This document shows, in pieces, positions 44,286 through 55,210 of a stretch of 64,000 bases of DNA (positions are counted from its first letter, which is position 1; each line of letters begins with the position of its first letter). Made by a program: the position numbers and the translations under genes. This stretch comes from Opeltia flavorubescens (lineage: Eukaryota > Ascomycota > Lecanoromycetes > Teloschistales > Teloschistaceae): contig KE546971.1 in the NCBI GenBank assembly GCA_000442125.1, positions 64,583 through 128,582 of the forward strand. The letters are read 5' to 3'. The notes beneath the pieces were generated by a model. It ran no database searches and was not told the origin of the DNA. It was given only the letters and a program-made list of their open reading frames with translations.

Positions 44286-46220
44286 TCATATAATCGTCAG
44301 CTCCTTGCATGGGCCATAAGCCTCGAGGAAATCCCTACGCTGGCTCGGATTGTCCAATTTGCCGAAACCATGAGCCAGAACACAACAGGTTCCCACCCTC
44401 TGCCAATACCCGCCAGGAGCTGCTGGTATGAGGACAATCATATTAAGACTTGGATCCCAGGGTAGTCTATATGAGTGCAAGACACCCCAGATAGTCGTAC
44501 CATCTGCCACTGGGATGTCCAGCCAGACGCGTTCAGTTTCTGCCTCCAATGAGTATGGAGGGAACTCTACGGCGAATGACTCATGGAATCTACCATCTTG
44601 AGCGACGTAGCGAAAGGGCCGTATGTGGCCGGATATTGTTATAGGATAGCGTGGGATCCGAGAGGATGGGTACGTAGACTCGGAATCATCGGATATTTTG
44701 TGCCATGTGCAAGAACTTATTGATGCGTCCGGTAAAGTAACCAGAGAAGCGAGAAGCTTACCTGAACTAGCAGCGTACATACCAACTTCGGACCTACACG
44801 AGAGCCATGACCAAGTTGGCGCTCTATTTGAGACTCGCCCAGCTGGTGTCTTACTCCACCAGGTCATTTCTCCCAAGATATCCGCATAGTGGAGTCCTGC
44901 AACTAGTCGGCTGCCCGATCTCTCGGTGTATCTAGAAGCAAGCCCAGAGATAGCGAGCCACTTGTCCGAGTCGTACGTTAGTGAAGTGCTCGTATATTCA
45001 GACACTATATAATGCCAATCTCTCTTGTACATTGAAAGACCGAAATGTAATGAGGTGAATGTAAACTTGTAGCTTTGAATCGATTGATGATCTGGTAAAT
45101 GACTTTCCATGGCTCGTACCTCATCTGCTTCTTTTTCGATACAAGCCCATGATACACATTCAGCACCATAGAAAATTGTTCTTGGGGACAGTACAAGTTC
45201 TTGGAAGACCCATCCGCGTTTTCCCAATGGTGTATCTTTCAGGCCATCAGTGCGCGTTTCATAGGCTCCAAGTTTCGACGTCATGTAATGTTTTCCTCTC
45301 GTCGAGAAATACAAGGCTTTAGATGCAGCAGTCGGGCCATTGGAGAAACAACCCTCGTGATCGTTCTTAGCTGCTAGAGCTGCAATGTTGCATACTCCGT
45401 TGCGGTATATTTCTCCCATCTTTGCTGATTCTGCCAGCCAGTCTTCTTCGTCATCCTGACAGATACACAAAGAGTCTATCCAGAGGTAGGAGATACCAAG
45501 GTTCAACGTGATTCTTATTGCATCAGCAAAGGTTTTGGGTAGGATGTCGAAAGGTATGCAGGTTTGGAAGGCTGCAAGGGATTCCCTAGTCAATTGGACT
45601 GGTTGCTCTCCACCCCAACAGTGGCTCAAGGTGCAGTAGCCCAATGGGATCGCGGTGTTTTGATCTATACTTTTCAATCGCAAAGAAGTCGTATCAATGG
45701 AAGAGATTATTTCGAGCAAACGGCTTGGGTTGACGGTTGATCTGAACTGATTATTACATTCGTAATGCCAATGCTGACAAGTCGAAAGCCAGTTCCTCGC
45801 TAGCTGATTATGCCACATTGATCCTGTCCCGTCGGTATCATGTAAAGATGCTCGCTCTACTTCGTCCAGACCCGCATGCTGCATCATAAAAGACAAATAT
45901 TTCCTCGAGTCCCTAAAGTCCCGTACAACCATATGCAGAGCTCCGGCTACTTCCCTGATCTTTTCGATGTAGAATTCGTCTTGGTTGTGATGACATCGAT
46001 CCAGGATCATCTCACACATATGACAGCCGCTGATTGCAGAACCCCTGAGTTTTCCAACATCACCATCGTAGGCAGTGAAGCTTTCGAATTTATTCATCAT
46101 ACAATCGATAAAAACGATGCATTGCTCGCAGAGATGGCTTTTTGATTTCAGCTCAGAGGTTGATCTATTTTCGCCAGAGAGATACACTTGATAACTCTTT
46201 TCATCCGTTGGTTGAGACAT
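44286..46220 (-). CDS. HET-domain protein (644 aa)
   Basis: Single exon. The N-terminal ~100 residues contain cysteine pairs (HLCEQCIVFID, SGCHMCEMIL) that may form a small zinc-binding module often seen before this HET subtype. The HET core includes YCTLSHCWGGEQ at ~197, LPKTFADAIRITLNLGISYL, WIDSLCICQDDEEDW at ~250, YRNGVCNIAALAAKND and LGKRGWVFQELVLSPR at ~340. APTWSWLSC appears in the C-terminal region, where FPSWSW-type motifs normally sit. All core motifs are intact. Predicted cytoplasmic cell-death protein of the allorecognition system. Confidence 0.91.
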   Translation of the reverse strand: MSQPTDEKSYQVYLSGENRSTSELKSKSHLCEQCIVFIDCMMNKFESFTAYDGDVGKLRGSAISGCHMCEMILDRCHHNQDEFYIEKIREVAGALHMVVRDFRDSRKYLSFMMQHAGLDEVERASLHDTDGTGSMWHNQLARNWLSTCQHWHYECNNQFRSTVNPSRLLEIISSIDTTSLRLKSIDQNTAIPLGYCTLSHCWGGEQPVQLTRESLAAFQTCIPFDILPKTFADAIRITLNLGISYLWIDSLCICQDDEEDWLAESAKMGEIYRNGVCNIAALAAKNDHEGCFSNGPTAASKALYFSTRGKHYMTSKLGAYETRTDGLKDTPLGKRGWVFQELVLSPRTIFYGAECVSWACIEKEADEVRAMESHLPDHQSIQSYKFTFTSLHFGLSMYKRDWHYIVSEYTSTSLTYDSDKWLAISGLASRYTERSGSRLVAGLHYADILGEMTWWSKTPAGRVSNRAPTWSWLSCRSEVGMYAASSGKLLASLVTLPDASISSCTWHKISDDSESTYPSSRIPRYPITISGHIRPFRYVAQDGRFHESFAVEFPPYSLEAETERVWLDIPVADGTTIWGVLHSYRLPWDPSLNMIVLIPAAPGGYWQRVGTCCVLAHGFGKLDNPSQRRDFLEAYGPCKELTII

Positions 46221-47661
46221 TGATTCCCATTGAATGATCTCCCAGAAGTACGTTCAAGCTCGAAGCCCGTGGTCTGCGAATAGAACGGGAAAGATTCTTA
46301 CGCACTCTGGGGATGAAAAGAATAAAAATCACCATGAAATACTTTCATCTCACATTTACTAGGACCACATCATCCAAAGTTACTGTAGATTCAATGACAG
46401 GAAGCGAAGTACAGAATAAAGGTTGATGGTTCTCAGCAGGCAACCAGTATATGATCAATCCACACGCGCTAAACCTTTCTTGGTGGGTTATTCTGCCGGG
46501 CCTTGCCCAAACATGTTGCTCCGACGACTTCATATCACCTTGTCAACGAAGTCATGTTCAGTGCTTGCTAGAAGTACAAGAAGTAAAGGGGAAGCAGAGC
46601 ACAAGACCTGAACGAGGATTGTCTAGAGAAATCTATGCTTCAGATTTTCAAGACTGGATCAATATTGTTTGTTTCGGATACGGAATACTCGATAAGTAGT
46701 TCTAATCAAGAACGACCTTGCCACGTTGAGAAAACGCTGCATCGTTATTGGAATCTGATTCTGAGCAGGCTGGACTGGATGTGACGAAATTCACAAAGGC
46801 ACTCAGATATGTACGTCCAGAGCAAGTGCACCCGGCCATCCTGTTCGTTAGCGTCGATTGAAATGATGCAATCAATCTTGGACGCAGTTCACCTCAAAAG
46901 GCAGCCCGCAAAGCTTGGCCTGCGGGATCAATCTGATCGATGGACTGCCCCCAGTTTATGCATGTGCGCAGAGACCTTCTGTTGTGAAGGATAGATAATG
47001 TCGATACAACATATGCCTGCCATCGTCCACTCTCAACCACGGTAACTTCTCGACTAGCTCACAGTCGCAACATCTACTACTTGCGTCAACCATCATGAAG
47101 CAACTCAACAATTTGTCACTAGATTCATTCTGGCGTGAAGCCCTTATTTTCATGCAGGTGAGTTCTGCAGCTCGTCATCTTCGTGACCAATCATTTTCTT
47201 ACGCTTATATCTCAAGGCAAGCAACACGGCTCGTAGCGCGTTTCTCCTTCGTCTCCCCGCGTGGCAGCGAGCTAACTACCGATGGTGGGAACGTCAGAAT
47301 CTCAAGTACCTGCTTGCGCCCTTGCATAAGTGATGGAGGAATCCTCCGAGATGATGCACTCTGTTTGTTTCACAATTTGTTCTTGCTGTGTCTACCCCAG
47401 GCTCCGATCTGGCCATACACTTGGTTGCTCACCAGTTTCGGCAGCCTGCTTGCTACAGACCGACATCGAGTGGACGAACCCCGTAGATAATTGGCAAGGA
47501 AGCCTTGTCTCTGGTACATGATCAATCGACTATGGTGTAACCAGACAGAAACGTCAAAAGCTCAGATGTAGCAAGCAGTCGATCTTCACGACGTCAGCCA
47601 CTACAGTTAAGTCTATCACCACTTAGCGAGAAGCGACGCTTCGATCACTCCCAACTAAAAG
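46221..47661. other. Intergenic region between divergent genes
   Basis: Nothing recognised. A plus-strand open frame at 47095-47490 has no domain and ordinary shadow-like composition, so I do not call it a gene. The CA/CT-rich part at 47580-47661 is the leader of the seven-helix protein gene. Confidence 0.45.
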
Positions 47662-48936
47662 ATGCCATCAACATCCCCCTACGACATAATACAATCTGCT
47701 CCCCCCGAATGGCGTCCACAAGAAGATCGCGCAGCCAGCGCCTTCATCGGCATCGCCTTCTTCCTCTGCCTAGAAACCCTCTTTGAAATCTTCCGCACAT
47801 TCAAGAAGCGCAAAGGACTCTACTTCTGGTCTCTCTCCCTCGGCGTCCTCGGATGTTTCGTTGATGCCCTGTCAGTAACTTTGAAATATTTGACCCCCGG
47901 ATCGACGAGTTACTGGCCATTGTATACGTTATTTTGTCTTTCGGGCTGGACTATCTTTTCGCTTTGTCAGTTGCTTGTGTTGTATTCGCGGCTTCATCTA
48001 CTGGTAGATGATGCTCGTGTGCAGCGGTGGGTGCTGTACCTTATCTGTGCTTGCGCGTTCTTTTTTAATTTGCCGACGTGGATTGTTGTCTGGCCCGCGT
48101 ATAATCCGGACCCTAATATCACAAAGCGGTGGTCACCTCCCGATGCGATTGTCGAACGGTTTACTCAGATTGGATTCACTCTAGCAGAATGTGTCGTGTC
48201 CGGTATATATTTCCATGCCTTGAGCAGACTCCTCACGTACAAGCCCACAGTGCGACAGAGGCGCGTCTTTCTTGACCTAGTCTACGTCAACGTTGCTACC
48301 ATCCTCTTCGACGTCCTCACGACTGTCCTCGTCTATCTAAACCAACTGGGAATAAGTCATCCAGTGCAAGTCCTCGGCTACATTTTGAAATTCCGCTTAG
48401 AATTTGCAGTCCTCAATCAGCTGATGGCTGTCGCTGCACGTGGGATCCGCCGCGAGACATTCGGCGAGAAACGCTATCATGATGCCTCGGTTGGAGGAAC
48501 CTCATACTACGGGCAGCAGTACTCGATGTCCAATATCATTAAGGATCCTGGAAGCCTCGTACAGTCAGGCGACAGTTTGGAAAACCCTTATGGGAGTGAA
48601 CCATCGAAAGGCGAGACCGATATTACGCTACCAGCTCCTGTGTTTGAGGAAGCTTTGACTAAGACCAAATCCCGACAGCGTTCGGGAGACGATTTCTCCC
48701 TACCATTACAAGGTCGTCGAAGGAGCGCGACACATGGGAGCAGACAGCTAGAACCAAGCTCCAAAGTTCGATCACTAGTGCATTCTTTTCGGCGAGGATC
48801 TCATCATAGTCGCGATGGGCATGAGTCGATAGACGATGATGACGAAGACGGAATACCTCTGCACATGTGGGAACGAAATGGAGAAATCGTATTGCGCATT
48901 CCATGGTTGGCACAAAGTCACCGTGATGAAGTCTAG
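47662..48936 (+). CDS. Seven-helix membrane protein, DUF7703-like
   Basis: Single exon, 424 aa. Seven hydrophobic helices are visible between residues ~25 and ~255: AFIGIAFFLCLETLFEIF, KGLYFWSLSLGVLGCFVDAL, SGWTIFSLCQLLVLYSRLHL, VLYLICACAFFFNLPTWIVV, FTQIGFTLAECVVSGIYFHA, LVYVNVATILFDVLTTVLVY and LGYILKFRLEFAVLNQLMAV. The GLYFWSL and VLYSRLHL motifs are characteristic of the fungal DUF7703 integral membrane family. The C-terminal ~160 residues are a hydrophilic, Ser/Arg-rich cytoplasmic tail. A receptor-like role is often assumed for such proteins, but nothing here proves it. Confidence 0.8.
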   Translation: MPSTSPYDIIQSAPPEWRPQEDRAASAFIGIAFFLCLETLFEIFRTFKKRKGLYFWSLSLGVLGCFVDALSVTLKYLTPGSTSYWPLYTLFCLSGWTIFSLCQLLVLYSRLHLLVDDARVQRWVLYLICACAFFFNLPTWIVVWPAYNPDPNITKRWSPPDAIVERFTQIGFTLAECVVSGIYFHALSRLLTYKPTVRQRRVFLDLVYVNVATILFDVLTTVLVYLNQLGISHPVQVLGYILKFRLEFAVLNQLMAVAARGIRRETFGEKRYHDASVGGTSYYGQQYSMSNIIKDPGSLVQSGDSLENPYGSEPSKGETDITLPAPVFEEALTKTKSRQRSGDDFSLPLQGRRRSATHGSRQLEPSSKVRSLVHSFRRGSHHSRDGHESIDDDDEDGIPLHMWERNGEIVLRIPWLAQSHRDEV

Positions 48937-49939
48937 GCACGAAACCATGTATGTAAGGTGAATATGTAAACCACCGTTCATGAAATTTCAGACACAACTT
49001 TCTATTCGCTACGTTGAAAGCTCCCTATAAAGGAATCTAGCAGTCTGGAATGCAATGACATTTCTTAATCCCAGCGGTATTCCCTGTATACCCATCCACT
49101 ACTAGACTGCGTTTCAGAAAATGGATTTGCCCACGGTCAGGTCGTTTCATTCAGTCGTCTACAGATCTTCCATCCAATCGATCAGCTTCCCCTGCATAAG
49201 AAGCAAAAACTAAAGATAAATACAGTGGCCGCAGATTTCTCTCAATCTAGGCTTGCACCTTCAATATCCAGATATTCATATCCATTGCGAAGAAGCTAAA
49301 GCAATGGGAGACTGGGGCTGCCTGACCAGATACACAGGATCTTCTTAATGAGAAAACGTCCTGTCTAACCATTCAAGTACAATGAGATTGCCCTTCTATA
49401 AATGGTACCATGCCTGCGCAATAGAAACAATCTTACGTGACCGAACGATCTTCTAGTACACCAGAGCAAAATCCATAAGAAAACAACCGGGACTAGTGAG
49501 CAAGAAGATATAAAAATCCGAGGTATCCTGCATCAAAAACATTGATTTTGTCCTTTACACCCCTTTTTCGGCCCCTGTGTGTAATGAACATATGTTTTTG
49601 GAGGTCACGCACACACACAACCTCTTCCGGAGTAAGAAGTAGGCGCTGTTTCAACGTCTGTACTTCTGCGGTTGATGAAAACGGATAAAAGTAAGCTTTA
49701 TAAGACTCGGCAGAGGCTAAAGCATAGGAATGATATTACGGGGCACACACTGGCGGCGAAGCAAATAAGGCAACTGTATGCACCCACACAGCTGACTAAG
49801 CCTACATTGGCCAGTCTCAACTTATACACGTGATAATCTCCCAGTACGCCTTCTGGAATATACCCACAGTCACTCCTATTGGTACACTCCTGAATCAGAG
49901 ATGCAGAACACTTGGCTCGGGCGCTTCCATTATCTCATC
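48937..49939. other. Intergenic region, nothing recognised
   Basis: About 1 kb with no coding feature. A short CA run occurs at ~49611-49620. Confidence 0.45.
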
Positions 49940-50527
49940 ATGCCGAGCCACAGCCGCCCTGAACAGACTTCCGAAAAATCGACTCTTCCATTGCAAGAGC
50001 AAATCCTAGAAGCCTGCTCCGACACAAACACCAAAAACTCTACAGACTCCTTGATAATTGGCACCATTTAGTTTTAAAACATGCAGCCAGGTCAGTCATG
50101 TAGTATTGAGATAGTTCAGAAACTTGTTATTGATGAATATATGGCACTTGATTAGCTTATGTCATAAGAAGCAGCGCGTTGAGGCAATATAGTAGTCTTC
50201 AGATTCTCCCTCCTCCGGCAGCAGCCAGATATTGAGATTAACGATGACGTGCGATCAAAAGCGTTCGAAGGTGGAGTGCAGATCTGGAAAGCAATCCTCA
50301 TTCACAGCCCCGATCTCATCAACCATGACTTTTGTGAAAAGGGGGATCTCATCTCGATGACGGTCTTGATGAACAACATCCCTCTCCTCAGATTCTTCCT
50401 TGCGAATGGTCTCGATCCGAGTGAAAGCCGTTTCTTCGGTAAATCAATCATCGACGTTGCCACCACGAGTCTAGAAATCAAGCCAGAGGCATTGGACCTG
50501 CTCGATTTTGACGAGACGAGGGCGTGA
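49940..50527 (+). pseudogene. Ankyrin-repeat-like gene fragment
   Basis: A short N-terminal reading frame starts at ATG 49940 (MPSHSRPEQTSEKS...LQEQILEACSD) and ends at a TAG before any clear donor site. Farther on, 50249-50527 encodes one to two ankyrin-like units: VQIWKAILIHSPDLINHDF, then LISMTVLMNNIPLLRFFLAN, GLDPSESRFFGKS and IIDVATTS. Fungal ankyrin proteins normally have many more repeats, so this is a truncated or decayed copy, or a small multi-exon gene whose introns I could not place. No effector domain is attached. Confidence 0.4.
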
Positions 50528-51156
50528 GGAGGATGGGAGTATCCTGCCTTGCCCAGGAATGGGGCCGTGACGAAGGTCATTCGTGTTGATCCTCCGACGA
50601 GTATGACGAGTCAGATTTGGACCAAGGGAGATCTGCCGACTCATAATGAGCCTGGGGGCTGATGTCACATCATGCACTCAGTGAGCAAAAAGGTCTGTGG
50701 TGATAAATATTCTCTTATTACAACCTGCTCAATTGCGCTGGCATTTCAACTCATCATAATACTCATCACCTTCTTCGCAGCGTCACTATTTCGAAAAATG
50801 AATAACCTTCTTGCCTACGTCATCAGCAAAAAAGAAGGATCTTTTGAAAGCCTTAGTGGAACAAGAAGAGGAGGAATGAAATATCTCATAACTCTTTTCC
50901 TCCCACCGTAGTGACACGAGAAAGAAAAACTTAAAGGCTGAAAAGGCACCGATGACCACAGTATCACATCAAAGGCAACCCGTCTATACGGACCTGTTTT
51001 GTACAAAATATTTTACCGAGTTCAACAAAGGCAACTCCATCAATAGTCTTCGGCGATTGAATTACAATCATGGGTGTCCCTGGCATAACTCGTCAAAGCG
51101 TTCTGTTTATTTCGAGAAATGCACTTGTTCCTGCCACTGCATGCAAGTAACCTCAA
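50528..51156. other. Intergenic region, nothing recognised
   Basis: A plus-strand frame at 50672-50911 contains one hydrophobic stretch (SIALAFQLIIILITFFAASL), but no start context, signal cleavage site or partner exons support it. It may be a remnant of the upstream fragment. Confidence 0.4.
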
Positions 51157-52254
51157 ATGGTAAATGATCAGCCTTCGACCCCTCATCTCAAGCCACGCTG
51201 GAAGAAGCACTCAGTTTTTCAACCTCGAAACTCATATCCCGCCGAGAGCAACATGGAAAACGGGACTCCAAACATTAGTTCCCCTGAGCAGAGTGCTGAC
51301 GGCAAGAACTCGTCGATCCATGATCGAACCTACCACACAACCGAAGCCAGCTACATTCTTCCAAATGAGTAAATACCCCACCTAGAAAACCCCCTCTTTC
51401 TAGCTTGATAGAAGAATATAAAATAACACCAGTCTCACAGCACCATCGAGTACGACCGCCTAGAAGACCAACACAGAGGTCTGGCGGAAATGATGCACAA
51501 TAAAATCATTCACGCACCCTTGAACACCATACCCAAAAAGATTCTCGACGTGGGCTGTGGCACCGGCGTCGTAACGCGGTACTTGGGCGCAACATATCCC
51601 GCCGCAAAAGTCTACGGTATCGACTTATCTCCCGTCCCTGACATCAGCAACACAAACGTGAATCGAAATGTCGAGTATATCCTCGGTGACGTGCGAAAAT
51701 TGATAGACCAGGATGCACGTCTTGCTTCGGGTACTATAGACTTCATATTCAGCCGCTTACTCGTGCTCGGGATGACGGGCTGGCCAGGCTACGCACGGGA
51801 AATGTTCTCTCTTCTTCGCCCAGGCGGATGGTTCGAAGTCCAAGATCTAGTTGTGGAATGGTACATGCACGGACTTCCCTTTAGCGGGGACTGGGAATGG
51901 CTTCAAGCGCTCCATATCACCGCCAAGAAGAAAGAAATGGACCTCCACTGCGGGCGCAACATCAAATCATACATGTCCTCCGTCGGATTCGTAGATATTC
52001 AGCAGAGACGCTTCGAACTTCCGTTCGGGACTTGGTTGGCGGAAGGAGAGAAGCACGAGACGAGGAGGATTGGAGAGCATGCGGGGAGGGAGTATGGGAT
52101 GTTGTATTACCAGGCGGTTCCGAAGATGCTCGAGGGGATGGGGTATGAGAGGGAGAAGGTTGAAGGGTTTAAAGAGATGATTTTGAGGGATTTGGGGCCA
52201 AGGGAGGGATTGTCGTTTTACTTCTATGTGACGGTTGGACGGAAACCTGGGTAG
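51157..52254 (+). CDS. LaeA-like class I methyltransferase
   Basis: Two exons (51157-51368, 51441-52254) join to 341 aa through a GTAAAT..CACAG intron. The family block TEASYILPNE precedes the intron and TIEYDRLEDQHRGLAEMM follows it. This is the conserved N-terminus of the LaeA/UMTA-type fungal methyltransferases. The SAM-binding motif I is ILDVGCGTGVVTRYLG at ~residue 105, followed by VYGIDLSPV, EYILGDVRKL and LLRPGGWFEVQD. The nuclear regulator LaeA belongs to this family, but many relatives act in secondary metabolism or are of unknown role; I claim only the family. The decayed methyltransferase at 52623-53389 lies convergent to it. Confidence 0.85.
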
Positions 52255-52622
52255 TTTGCCGATGTAGATGGTGAGCGATTCCCATATGCGCGGAATTGTG
52301 GTGTTTGGAAGTCTTAGTCGTGAGAGATATATAGTCAACATTCGCATATAAGGATTCACTGGGGAAAATCAAAAAGGTGAGCTACAAGGCTAGTGACGGT
52401 AAGATTATTCAATACTCATCATTTCATAATATTTCTAATCCTATTCTCTATTGGATAGTCGCGCGACATCTCGCTCTGCTATTCACTGAATTATATGATC
52501 CGAAGATATACCCCTTCATCTATGATTTCTTTCTCTTCGCCTTTATTGACCATAGGTGTCTCTAAGCTACCACAAATAGATTCATTTCTCCTTGCCACAA
52601 ACACAAACTTGGCCCTCCCGTA

Positions 52623-53389
52623 CTACACCCCCAATCCAACCTCCTCCTCCACCTCCGCCACCGTCCTCGAAAACTCCTCCTTCCGCTCCCCCTCCGGCAA
52701 CCCCCTCGCAACCTCCGCCCAAACCGAAGCATGAATATCCGTAAAGAACCTCAACCAAAACATATCCAAATCAACATGATACCTCCTCGCCCCACAAAAC
52801 CCATTCTCATTCAGCGTATCCGGAATCTTCGGCGCCCAAATGGTCTGACCCTGAGATTTCATCCAATCATTTAAGCGATGCACCGCCTCAGTCTTTGGAG
52901 AACCATTCTGAGCAGCGATAACAGATTACGCAACTAAATAATCTCCTCCCATTAAAAATACCCAGCGAGATTCAATAATATGGCGCTATCCCTAATCACC
53001 GGGATGGGGTCTTGCTGGATGACGATCCCGATCAACCTAAAATATACGATATCGAATCTTCTATATAACTCCGCGGGTGGCTCCTCGAAGAAACCCCGTA
53101 CCGGAAATTTTGTGTTGGATGGCATCCAGGCTTCCGGTGGACATAGCTGGGTGCTAATATCTAGGCCCAAACATTCTACACCAGGGTATCGTCGCGCGGT
53201 TTCGAGAAGCCAGATACCTGTGCCGGTGACTACGTCTGCGATGGCGGCGCCAGGACTAGGGGTGGGGATACTGGGATGAAAGAAAAATCGGAGTTCTTGC
53301 TACTAGAGGTAGTGTTGGTATTTTAGATGCAAGGAGGCGGAGGTGTCGCGGCTAAGGAGGTAGGGGTCGCTTCTGCTGGAGATGGACAT
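52623..53389 (-). pseudogene. Decayed LaeA/UMTA-type methyltransferase
   Basis: Read on the minus strand from ATG 53389 (MSISSRSDPYLLSRD), a methyltransferase of the same broad family as the neighbour is recognisable. One frame runs through KYQHYL, then HPSIPTPSPGAAIADVV, motif I TGTGIWLLETARRYP, LGLDISTQLCP and RRFDIVYFRLIGIVIQ. Two adjacent TAG codons interrupt it just before the HPSI block. A TAA stands exactly where GYFQWEE-type proteins have a Gln codon (AGYF, stop, WEEII). The last part (AVHRLNDWMK to EVGLGV, 52883-52623) is intact after a probable intron. With at least three nonsense codons and no intron placement that removes them, I call it a pseudogene of a host gene. It could be a divergent paralogue or a leftover of a duplicated locus. 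Confidence 0.68.
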
Positions 53390-55210
53390 TCTTAAGGATC
53401 CGCGCTGTGGAATTTGGGATAGAAATATTGTAGGAGGACATCATGGCTAGATACATACTTAAAGTTGTCCACGGGGGGGATGTTAGTTATAACGTCTAGC
53501 TACATGCCCCGTTTATTCTTTTTTGACGTTCAGCTGAGTGAGAACTTGGTCGCAAGCAGTATCCTTCCCGGGTATTCCGAATATGTTGTGTAACCATCGT
53601 GAGTCAACTAAAAACCGAAGACTGATAGTAGACCTTCGGAGAATTGATCGTTTACCAAAAGATGAACCTCGCACCCTGATTTCTGCAGTCCGTATTATCT
53701 GCAACTTCAAGGCTAACCTAGAGGGCAGTAATTGTTTGGATGTTAGCTCGTCTAATTTACCTCTTTGGGAATGACGTGCTTACTTCTTCGACATCGCCAC
53801 TTATGATCCTTCAATTCTTCAACGACCGGGGACTTGGCAACTCGCACGCCATGTCTCTGAAAACGTAATTGAAGATATGCGTAGGATGGGCGTTACGTAT
53901 CAGCACTCGATCACCCACTGTTCCCCGGAATATCTTTGTACTGTCACATTTACTTTTCCATTTTCTTCAGGCCCGGAATAGGTTTATGTGTCAACTGTGG
54001 TATCCAAACGCTTACCAGATAGTATCATCCCCACACAGTTACATCCTTCGTTTTCGTGGCCTTTCCGTCCGTGGCAGAGAATATTCCACTGATGCCGCTA
54101 GGGGTCCGCTCGACCAAAATGCGGTCAGACTTACGCAAATCATTCATAAATTTAAGATTATTGGTTTGGACACCGAAGAGTCCCCCGTAGTGGTCGAGAC
54201 TGTCACACCGCTATCATGACCATGAGAGTTGGGAAATGGATTCGAGGACTCGGCATTTTCATGGAGATAGAAGTCTATGGGTTTTCAACTTGTGTTCGGT
54301 TCCTCAAATCAGCCTTAATGATAACAATTACAGATATGCTAGGTATTGCTCCGAAACAGACCTCCACATGGACCCTGCCACAGTATCTTTTCGCCCTTCT
54401 TCGAGAGCTGCCTTATGGTTTTTGTCCCTACTGGACATGTTTCCTCGGATTCATATAGCTAATGGGTAGTGGAATGCAGCATGTAAGGCTTTGCTGAGAG
54501 CCGTGAAGGAACAATAACCATCGACTCCAGCATCAATCTTTACCGTATTCTTGAGAAGTATTTCGTGTATTGAATTATCAAGGGACATGGTCCATCGTTC
54601 ATTGGAGCATGTAGCATTACTTCGCCGCTGCGCTTGGGCATTGTTCAACCGTTACATTCAATCACGATCGATCTGCAAAACGGAATACGAAAGACCCTGC
54701 ACCATAACATCGAGTTCTCAGAGGGTTTTCAAAGTAAGTCATTGTTGATCTCTCAAGTTTTTTTCCTTCCTCTAGGGACATAGTCTTCGTTAAGTATTCC
54801 ATGAAAGCATTATGTCTTTTTTCTGCCTGTTTTTTCTAATTTCCCATCGTCTGACCATGTTTCAACTTCTCTGTACTGATCAAAGTTCAATTGAAAACCC
54901 TCATGTCTCGTCCTTAACGGTACCATTCGACGCAGCGCGAAATTGCAATTGCTGCTAGCTATTTCCTCTGTGGCCCTTGGGAGGGTCATGGATTTCAGAT
55001 TACAATACTCAAGCTTTGTTCTAGTAGAGGCGATGAATCAGAGGTATAGAACAGAGTGTCAAGTGTGGTATGAGATATCAAGATCGACTAAGTATCCGCG
55101 CTATTCCCACTGTATTGAATGTCCATCCAGACTCGCTTGTTCAACCAATGACATCATAAATCTGAACTAGACTATCGTTTGCCCAATCTTTGTGCTACCT
55201 CACAATTGTG
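53390..55210. other. Region of unrecognised open frames
   Basis: Several medium open frames (53538-53774, 53869-54219, 54236-54469) have no domain, signal peptide or splice connection that I can support. The stretch before 55211 is the promoter/leader of the HET gene. I looked specifically for a gasdermin-like pore-former next to the caspase/CHAT pair and saw none here. Confidence 0.4.

Noticed and set aside
47095-47490. Plus-strand 131-aa open frame
   Set aside because: No homology signal, signal peptide or splice support; probably random.
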